A stretch of DNA of 18,106 nucleotides from an uncultured Clostridia bacterium (GTDB lineage Bacteria; Bacillota; Clostridia; Oscillospirales; CAG-272), in the NCBI GenBank assembly GCA_937898155.1, contig CALEJO010000059.1:1-18106 (forward strand). Direction: 5' to 3'. The first letter of the stretch is position 1. Each line of letters starts with the position of its first letter. A program made the position numbers and the translations under genes. The notes beneath the pieces were generated by a model. It had not been told where the DNA came from and did not search any database. It saw only the letters and a program-made list of their open reading frames with translations. This document shows positions 13,086-18,106 of this stretch, piece by piece.

Positions 13086-13928
13086 ATGTATCCGATTCTG
13101 AAAAAGCGCTATCTGAACGAAGCGCGCTCGACGATGGAAATGGTCATTTCCGCGCCGCTGGTCGCGCGAAAATGTCTGGCGGGGCAGTTTATCATTTTCC
13201 GCATTGACGAAATGGGCGAGCGCGTGCCGCTGACCGTGGCGGATTACGATCGCGCGGCAGGGACCGTGACGATCATGTTCCAGCCGGTCGGCGCGACGAC
13301 GAAGCGCCTTGCCGCGATGAACGAGGGCGATGCGCTCCTCGATTTCGTCGGGCCGCTCGGAAAACCGAGCGAGGTTGCCGGCTTTTCCCGCGTCGCCGTC
13401 GTGGGCGGCGGCGTCGGATGCGCGATCGCGTATCCCGTTGCGAAAGCGATCCACGAAGCGGGCGCCGAGGTCGATATGATCGCCGGCTTCCGCTCGAAAG
13501 AAATTATCATGCTCGAAGACGAAATGCGCGCCGCCTGCACGAATCTTTACGTGACGACGGACGACGGCTCCTATGGCGAAAAGGGCTTTACCACCGACAA
13601 ACTCCGTGCGCTCATCGAAAGCGGACGCGCCTACGACGAGGTGGTGGCGATCGGCCCCGCGCCGATGATGAAATTCGTCTGTGCCGCCACGAAGCCCTAC
13701 GGCATTCGGACCGTGGTTTCGCTGAACCCGATCATGATCGACGGCACGGGTATGTGCGGTTGTTGTCGCGTGACCGTGGACGGCAAAACGAGATTTGCCT
13801 GCGTGGACGGCCCCGAATTTGACGGGCAACTCGTCGATTGGGACGAGCTGATCCGCCGCAATTCCTTTTATAAAGAAGAAGAAGCGGAGCATCTTTGCCG
13901 CTTGACGGGAGGTGTGCGTCATGGCTGA
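13086..13928 (+). CDS. nfnA: NfnA: FAD/NAD-binding subunit of NADH-dependent ferredoxin:NADP+ oxidoreductase
   Basis: This 280-residue protein belongs to the ferredoxin-NADP reductase-like group that includes NfnA and sulfide dehydrogenase subunits. It binds FAD (GQFIIFRI, then RVPLTVADYD at 46-55) and NAD(H) (VAVVGGGVGCAIAYPVAKA at 103-121). It carries a [2Fe-2S] site near the C-terminus: Cys224, Cys226, Cys227 and Cys239 in GMCGCCRV and RFACVDGPEFDG. From memory, NfnA structures use three Cys and one Asp as ligands; Asp219 here is a candidate. With NfnB it couples NADH and reduced-ferredoxin oxidation to NADP+ reduction by flavin-based bifurcation. The ribosome site is AGGAGA (13075-13080). 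The stop overlaps nfnB by 8 bp, as expected for subunits of one complex. Confidence 0.92.
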   Translation: MYPILKKRYLNEARSTMEMVISAPLVARKCLAGQFIIFRIDEMGERVPLTVADYDRAAGTVTIMFQPVGATTKRLAAMNEGDALLDFVGPLGKPSEVAGFSRVAVVGGGVGCAIAYPVAKAIHEAGAEVDMIAGFRSKEIIMLEDEMRAACTNLYVTTDDGSYGEKGFTTDKLRALIESGRAYDEVVAIGPAPMMKFVCAATKPYGIRTVVSLNPIMIDGTGMCGCCRVTVDGKTRFACVDGPEFDGQLVDWDELIRRNSFYKEEEAEHLCRLTGGVRHG

Positions 13929-15303
13929 TCTCAGTAAAAAGCATCCGATGCCCGAGCAGGAGCCCTCTGTGCGCGCCCGCAATTTTGAGGAAGTCGCGCT
14001 CGGCTATACGCCCGAGATCGCGATGGAAGAGGCAAAGCGTTGCCTGCACTGCAAAAACAGCCCCTGCCGCGAGGGTTGCCCCGTGAGCGTGCGGATTCCC
14101 GAATTCCTCGCCGCCGTCGCGGAGGGCGAGTTTGAAAAGGCATACGAGATCATTGTTTCGACGAACTTGCTACCCGCGGTCTGCGGACGCGTTTGCCCGC
14201 AGGAAACGCAATGCGAAAGCAAATGCGTGCGCGGCATCAAGGGCGAATCTGTCGGCATCGGCGCGCTCGAACGCTTCGTCGCGGACGAGCATCGCAGGCA
14301 CGCCGCCGCACCGAAAAAAGCCGCCGCGTCGAACGGAAAGCGGATCGCCGTGATCGGCTCCGGCCCCGCGGGACTCACGTGCGCGGGCAGTCTTGCCGAA
14401 AAGGGATATGACGTCACGGTTTTCGAGGCGTTCCACAAAGCGGGCGGCGTGCTCGTTTACGGGATTCCCGAATTCCGTCTGCCGAAAGCGATCGTGCAGG
14501 AGGAGATCGACCACTTGGAATCGCTCGGTGTCAAGATCGTCACGAACGCCGTCATCGGACGCGCGATCTCGATCGACGAGCTCTTTGAAGACGGCTTTTC
14601 TGCGGTCTTCATCGGCAGCGGCGCGGGATTGCCGCAATTTCTCGGCATTCCCGGCGAAAATCTGCTCGGCGTCTATTCCGCCAACGAATATCTGACGCGC
14701 ATCAATCTGATGGGCGCGTATCGCGCGGACGCGGAAACGCCGATCAAGCGCGTGAAAAATGTGGCGGTCGTCGGCGGCGGCAACGTCGCGATGGACGCCG
14801 CACGGTGCGCGATGCGCATGGGCGCGGAGCACGTTTACATCGTCTATCGGCGCGGTATGGAGGAGCTTCCGGCGCGCAGGGAAGAAGTGCATCACGCGGA
14901 GGCGGAGGGGATCGAATTCCGTCTGCTGTGCAATCCGACGCGCGTGCTCGGCGATGAAGCGGGACGTGTGACGGGCATCGAATGTATTCGGATGGAGCTC
15001 GGCGAGCCCGACGCTTCGGGACGCCGCCGCCCGATTCCCGTGGCGGGATCGGAGTTTGTTTTGGACGTGGACGCGGTGATCGCCGCGATCGGAACGGTGC
15101 CGAATCCGCTGATCAAATCGACGACGGAGGGGCTCGAAGCCACGCCGAAAGGGTGCATCCTTGCGGATGAAAACGGGCAGACCTCACGCCGCGGCGTGTT
15201 CGCCGGCGGCGACGCCGTCACCGGCTCTGCAACGGTCATTCTCGCTATGGAGGCGGGCAAAAAGGCCGCTGCCGCGATCGACGAATACGTCAAAGGCTTA
15301 TAA
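13921..15303 (+). CDS. nfnB: NfnB: large subunit of NADH-dependent ferredoxin:NADP+ oxidoreductase
   Basis: This 460-residue flavoprotein resembles the glutamate synthase small subunit and is the NfnB partner of the preceding gene. Two iron-sulfur clusters are suggested by Cys41-44-49-53 (CLHCKNSPCREGCP) and Cys88-92-98-102 (CGRVCPQETQCESKC). The FAD site GSGPAG is at 146-151, the NADP(H) site GGGNVA at 285-290, and the C-terminal flavin motif FAGGDAVTG follows. FAD here is where bifurcation would occur. I chose ATG 13921 because a GGGAGGTG site (13907-13914) lies 6 bases upstream; a start three codons earlier would overlap that site. A glutamate synthase role is unlikely because no large subunit is present and nfnA directly precedes it. 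A terminator follows 7 bp after the stop codon. Confidence 0.92.
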   Translation: MADLSKKHPMPEQEPSVRARNFEEVALGYTPEIAMEEAKRCLHCKNSPCREGCPVSVRIPEFLAAVAEGEFEKAYEIIVSTNLLPAVCGRVCPQETQCESKCVRGIKGESVGIGALERFVADEHRRHAAAPKKAAASNGKRIAVIGSGPAGLTCAGSLAEKGYDVTVFEAFHKAGGVLVYGIPEFRLPKAIVQEEIDHLESLGVKIVTNAVIGRAISIDELFEDGFSAVFIGSGAGLPQFLGIPGENLLGVYSANEYLTRINLMGAYRADAETPIKRVKNVAVVGGGNVAMDAARCAMRMGAEHVYIVYRRGMEELPARREEVHHAEAEGIEFRLLCNPTRVLGDEAGRVTGIECIRMELGEPDASGRRRPIPVAGSEFVLDVDAVIAAIGTVPNPLIKSTTEGLEATPKGCILADENGQTSRRGVFAGGDAVTGSATVILAMEAGKKAAAAIDEYVKGL

Positions 15304-15310
15304 AAAAGGA

Positions 15311-15338
15311 AACTCCCCGTGCGAACGGGGAGTTTTTT
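15311..15338. terminator. Terminator after nfnB, probably bidirectional
   Basis: AACTCCCCGT (15311-15320) pairs with ACGGGGAGTT (15325-15334) over a GCGA (GNRA) tetraloop. It is followed by T on the plus strand. On the minus strand, TTTCCTTTTTTAT follows, so it can also end the converging sigma-factor gene at 15356. Confidence 0.92.
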
Positions 15339-15355
15339 ATAGAAGAAAAACCGAT

Positions 15356-16624
15356 TTACAAAATATAGTCCGTGATGCAATCATACCAATGGACGTAAGT
15401 TCGTCCATTCACGGTGAGGCGCTCGTTTTCCGGCAGCATTTCGCTCCACATCTTGTGATAGCGGTCTATTGCCCAATCGTCGCGATTGAATCTGCGCCAC
15501 AGTATGGTTCGTCCATTCCGGTCAAGGAACTGTTCGGCAAGAACGCCGCCGTTATAGGTTTCAACATCCATCACGCACACGGTATCATAGCTTTTTCCGC
15601 AAATCGTGACGGTATACCTTCCGACGATATCAAGAAGGAATTTCTTGTCGGCAGTGATAACAGATGAGCCGTCTCTTCGAATATCTCCTTTGACGGTCAG
15701 GTTTGTTTCATTTCCGCAGTTATCTTCGCCAAAACCCCAGTTCTTCATAAATTGATCACCGTCAAGGAAAGTGACGTATTTTCGCACATCTCCGTCAGTT
15801 TCTACCGCCGCTTGATATCTGCAATGCGTATCAGTTAACTGCGCGATAAACGTTCTTTCGATCGAGGCGCTGTTGTCGGAAAAATGTGTTTCTTTGGCGG
15901 TCAGCTCTACACCTTCAATTCCGTGAACTTTTGCTTTTCCGATCACTCTCATATCATAGACGCTATCGCATTTACGTGAAGGAATGTCATACATTCCCCA
16001 AGAAAGCTTTTCACCGAGCTTCGGTATCAAAAACCATCCCATCAGTTCTTCCCATTTCACAGAAAACGGCTTTTCGGCAGATTCTTTGATCGTGTATTCT
16101 GGCATAATCATGGGTAATTTTTTCATTTCATTTCCTCCTTTCGGTATCGGAGAATATGGATATTTATTTTTGAAACTGTTTTTTGCGGTATGCAGACGGC
16201 TTTTCACGGTTCCGAGCGGAATATGCAGCTTCTTTGCGATTTCCGCTTGTGAGAATTTCTTCCAAAAATAGAGATGAAGAATTTGCTTATCCTTATCTTC
16301 GAGAAGATCAAGGGTTTCTCTCACAACGCTGAACGTCGAAACGCCATATCGGCTGTTTATAAATACTCTTTCCGTCAATTCATCGATCGAGGTTTCAAGT
16401 TTCGTTGCTTTCGCGCGATAGTAATCGTTGCATTTGTTTCTTGCAATGCTGATCAGCCACGGTTTGAAAGATTCTTTGTTTTTCAATTGGGGAAATTTTT
16501 GAAATGCGGTCAGAAACACCTCCTGTATTACATCGTCCGCATCGGGTTTGGAACAAATACGATATTTTATATACTGTTCCAAAGACATTCTTTCCGATTC
16601 TAATAATTTCTCAAAATCATCCAT
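15356..16624 (-). CDS. ECF-type sigma factor fused in frame to an unknown C-terminal domain
   Basis: The product is 422 residues if read through. Residues 1-166 are a complete ECF sigma factor: region 2 (PDADDVIQEVFLTAFQKF, then SFKPWLISIARNKCNDYY) and region 4 at about 103-155 with helix-turn-helix FSQAEIAKKLHIPLGTVKSR. ECF factors usually end there (160-190 residues). Residues 167-422 form a second domain without membrane helices, including WEELMGWFLIPKLGEKLSWG, WGFGEDNCGNE and RTILWRRFNRDDWA. I cannot assign it a function, though I recall similar domains beside Clostridia sigma factors. An internal AAAGGAGG site 7 bases before ATG 16126 could make this domain as a separate protein. The start at 16624 has AAGGAGGT 6 bases upstream. 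The gene is AT-richer than most of the window. No anti-sigma gene is visible nearby. Confidence 0.85.
   Translation of the reverse strand: MDDFEKLLESERMSLEQYIKYRICSKPDADDVIQEVFLTAFQKFPQLKNKESFKPWLISIARNKCNDYYRAKATKLETSIDELTERVFINSRYGVSTFSVVRETLDLLEDKDKQILHLYFWKKFSQAEIAKKLHIPLGTVKSRLHTAKNSFKNKYPYSPIPKGGNEMKKLPMIMPEYTIKESAEKPFSVKWEELMGWFLIPKLGEKLSWGMYDIPSRKCDSVYDMRVIGKAKVHGIEGVELTAKETHFSDNSASIERTFIAQLTDTHCRYQAAVETDGDVRKYVTFLDGDQFMKNWGFGEDNCGNETNLTVKGDIRRDGSSVITADKKFLLDIVGRYTVTICGKSYDTVCVMDVETYNGGVLAEQFLDRNGRTILWRRFNRDDWAIDRYHKMWSEMLPENERLTVNGRTYVHWYDCITDYIL
16124..16141 (-). promoter_or_regulatory. Internal ribosome site and start within the sigma-factor gene
   Basis: AAAGGAGG (16134-16141) lies 7 bases before an in-frame ATG (16124-16126). 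It falls exactly at the junction of the sigma factor and the C-terminal domain. A start here would give a 256-residue protein (MKKLPMIMPEYTIKE...). The in-frame placement means both a fusion and a free second product are possible. Confidence 0.6.
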
Positions 16625-16651
16625 ATTTTCACCTCCTTGCATCGTCCTTTT

Positions 16652-16665
16652 TGAAACCGGTTTCA
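16652..16665. promoter_or_regulatory. LacI/CcpA-like palindromic operator upstream of the sigma gene
   Basis: TGAAACCGGTTTCA is a perfect 14-bp palindrome. It fits the TGNAANCGNWNNCA pattern of catabolite-responsive (cre) and LacI-family sites, with a CG centre. It lies between the candidate promoter and the ribosome site, so bound protein would block transcription. The regulator is unknown. Confidence 0.55.
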
Positions 16666-16673
16666 TTAATATA

Positions 16674-16699
16674 GACGCGATTAGTTGGCGAAAGGTTCA
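16674..16699 (-). promoter_or_regulatory. ECF-type promoter, possibly autoregulated
   Basis: On the minus strand TGAACC (16694-16699) and CGTC (16674-16677) are separated by 16 bp, close to the TGAAAC-N16-CGTC form used by several ECF sigma factors. That suggests the sigma factor controls its own gene. No good sigma-A promoter is visible here. Confidence 0.45.
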
Positions 16700-16727
16700 T
16701 TTAATACAGAAAATCAATCTCCATTTT

Positions 16728-17420
16728 TTACGAAAAAGAATGCGTTTCGATCTGCGAGAGGTCGCCGTTCCGGAAGAAGAACACTGTGTTTTGATTTCTT
16801 GAAAAAACGAAGGAAACGCGCGTCGCCCACGTGCCGGTCTGCTTCGTTTCCGACAGGAGCCGCAGGGCATCCTCTACGGAAAAGTCGTCGCCCGCGCTCG
16901 ACAAAACGGAGATTGCTTTGTCATAGCGATCCTTGCCGTAAAACGGATTCGAGTCATCCGGAAGCTCCGTCAGCACGGGAAAATTGGACAGCACGGCAAA
17001 GCGCTCTCTGACGCTTCGGGCACCATAGCCCGGCTCTACGATGAGAAAATCGCCCGCGCCGTTCCCGATCAGCGAATGCATCGTCGCCGCGGGAAGATTG
17101 CAGACAACCTTCGTGCGCAGAATCTCTTGGATATCCGCAAAGGAATATTTGCCGCGCAGATAGCGGTCATTCATGAGGTCGATCCGCTCTCTCAGCGCGC
17201 CGCGCGGAACGGAGAACGGCTCGCCGTTCATATAAGGCACGTTTCCGAATTTGCCGTCGCGCGTGACGCCGTGAACGAGATACGTCCGTTTGCCGACCGT
17301 GATGCCGACACCGAAAACGGATTTGGTTTGCAGGATGGAAAACTGCCACACGAAGGGGTCAATATCGAGATTGAAGCCGTAAAGCAGATCATTTCCGTGA
17401 TATGCGATGGCGAGACACAT
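16728..17420 (-). CDS. Choloylglycine-hydrolase-like Ntn amidase (compact)
   Basis: This 230-residue protein begins MCLAIAYHGND. Removal of Met would expose Cys2 as the nucleophile of an N-terminal-nucleophile hydrolase, as in bile salt hydrolases and penicillin V acylases (linear amide C-N hydrolases). Matching segments are GFNLD (15-19), HSLIGNGAGDFLIVEPGYG (115-133), VLSNFPVL with Asn146, GKDRYDKAI (162-170) and TRVSFVFSRNQNTVFFF near the end. The usual Arg before the LD motif is Phe16 here. The protein is much shorter than typical bile salt hydrolases (about 315-330), so substrate may differ. The start at 17420 follows AAAGGA and gives the essential Met-Cys; earlier in-frame starts would bury Cys2. 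It lacks a signal peptide, so it probably works in the cytosol. Confidence 0.8.
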   Translation of the reverse strand: MCLAIAYHGNDLLYGFNLDIDPFVWQFSILQTKSVFGVGITVGKRTYLVHGVTRDGKFGNVPYMNGEPFSVPRGALRERIDLMNDRYLRGKYSFADIQEILRTKVVCNLPAATMHSLIGNGAGDFLIVEPGYGARSVRERFAVLSNFPVLTELPDDSNPFYGKDRYDKAISVLSSAGDDFSVEDALRLLSETKQTGTWATRVSFVFSRNQNTVFFFRNGDLSQIETHSFS

Positions 17421-17434
17421 GATATTTCCTTTCA

Positions 17435-17470
17435 AAAAGCGGGTATTGCCGAAAGACAATACCCGCTTTT
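17435..17470 (-). terminator. Terminator hairpin between ppdK and the amidase gene
   Basis: A 14-bp perfect stem (AAAAGCGGGTATTG with its complement) closes an 8-base loop and leads into TTTTT on the minus strand. It ends only a few bases before the amidase ribosome site. Confidence 0.88.
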
Positions 17471-17498
17471 GTTTGTTTGATTTTTGCGATGGATCGGA

Positions 17499-18106
17499 TT
17501 ATTTGCCTTCTTTGATCGCCGCCTGTGCCGCCGCAAGTCTTGCGATCGGAACACGGTAAGGCGAGCAGGAGACGTAGTCGAGACCGATCTTGTGGCAGAA
17601 TTCCACAGAAGTCGGGTCGCCGCCGTGCTCACCGCAGATACCGCAGGAGAGGTTGGGACGAGCTTCACGACCGAGTGTGACCGCCATCTTCATCAGCTTG
17701 CCGACGCCGACCTGGTCGAGCTTGGCAAACGGGTCGTTCTCATAAATCTTCGCGTCGTAGTAAGCGCCGAGGAACTTGCCGGCGTCGTCACGGGAGAAGC
17801 CGAACGTCATCTGCGTGAGGTCGTTGGTGCCGAAACAGAAGAATTCCGCTTCCTTCGCGATGTCGTCCGCCGTCAGAGCCGCGCGCGGGATTTCGATCAT
17901 CGTGCCGACCTGATACGTCAGCGTGCTCTTTGCCGCCGCGATTTCTTCATCGGCAACCTTGACCACGACGTCTTTGACGTATTTCAGCTCTTTGACTTCG
18001 CCGACCAGCGGGATCATGATTTCCGGAACGACGTTCCAATCCGCGTGTGCTTTCTTCACGTTGATCGCCGCACGGATGACCGCTCTCGTCTGCATTGCCG
18101 CGATTT
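17499..18106 (-). CDS. ppdK: Pyruvate phosphate dikinase, C-terminal part (cut by window edge)
   Basis: Only the last 202 or so residues are in the window; the gene continues beyond 18106 (IAAMQTRAVIRAAINVKK is the visible beginning). This enzyme interconverts pyruvate, ATP and phosphate with phosphoenolpyruvate, AMP and pyrophosphate. It acts in the cytosol and lets anaerobes use pyrophosphate in glycolysis or gluconeogenesis. The visible part is the TIM-barrel PEP/pyruvate domain. It includes PEIMIPLVGEVKEL, GTMIEIPRAALTADDIA, FFCFGTNDLTQMTFGFSRDD and the catalytic Cys/Gly loop LSCGICGEHGGDP, close to YVSCSPYRVPIARLAAAQA at the C-terminal end. All expected active-site segments are present. 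A terminator hairpin follows 28 bp after the stop codon. Confidence 0.97.
   Translation of the reverse strand, partial: IAAMQTRAVIRAAINVKKAHADWNVVPEIMIPLVGEVKELKYVKDVVVKVADEEIAAAKSTLTYQVGTMIEIPRAALTADDIAKEAEFFCFGTNDLTQMTFGFSRDDAGKFLGAYYDAKIYENDPFAKLDQVGVGKLMKMAVTLGREARPNLSCGICGEHGGDPTSVEFCHKIGLDYVSCSPYRVPIARLAAAQAAIKEGK

Noticed and set aside
1..18106. CRISPR arrays, tRNA or rRNA genes, insertion sequences, prophage genes
   Set aside because: Reading both strands showed no regular repeat-spacer pattern, no tRNA-like cloverleaf, no transposase or integrase motifs and no attachment-site repeats.

Overview
The window looks like a chromosomal segment of a spore-forming, anaerobic Clostridia-type Firmicute, probably an uncultured gut lineage with a fairly GC-rich genome. 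The evidence is a spoIIAA-spoIIAB-sigF operon, an electron-bifurcating NfnAB pair, pyruvate phosphate dikinase, an Feo locus with the small Cys-rich FeoB partner, strong AGGAGG ribosome sites, TTGAC(A/T)-N17-TATAAT promoters, and lipoproteins with Thr/Glu/Pro linkers. There are no tRNAs, rRNAs, CRISPR arrays or recognisable insertion sequences.

Layout, left to right. Positions 1-1800 hold a small exported protein broken by a frameshift and a 392-residue lipoprotein of unknown function; both are more AT-rich than most of the window. A bidirectional terminator separates them from a minus-strand pair: a duplicated DUF1538 membrane protein and, coupled behind it, a protein made of two PII-like domains. 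Divergent consensus promoters around an inverted repeat (4216-4310) serve this pair and a plus-strand MFS transporter. Next is the Feo iron-uptake operon: a small Cys-rich membrane protein and a FeoA-FeoB fusion. Its promoter is followed by a perfect 16-bp palindrome, a likely metal-repressor operator.

A UUCG-loop terminator closes that operon, and the spoIIA operon follows (anti-anti-sigma, anti-sigma, forespore sigma-F), again closed by a terminator. A stand-alone 5'-3' exonuclease with its own promoter comes next. Then a secreted lipoprotein joins an ETTP-repeat linker, a LamG-like sugar-binding domain and an alpha/beta-hydrolase esterase. Two small overlapping unknown reading frames lead to nfnA-nfnB, which links NADH, NADPH and ferredoxin pools.

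The right end is on the minus strand. It holds an ECF sigma factor continuous in frame with a 256-residue conserved-looking C-terminal domain that also has its own internal ribosome site. Upstream of it are an ECF-like promoter and a LacI/CcpA-like palindrome. A compact choloylglycine-hydrolase-type Ntn amidase and the C-terminal third-or-less of ppdK, cut by the window edge, complete the region.

Most of the region is ordinary housekeeping in small independent units. The least understood parts are the DUF1538/tandem-PII pair, the sigma-factor fusion with its leader signals, and the compact amidase behind a terminator hairpin. No wholly new multi-gene system is evident.
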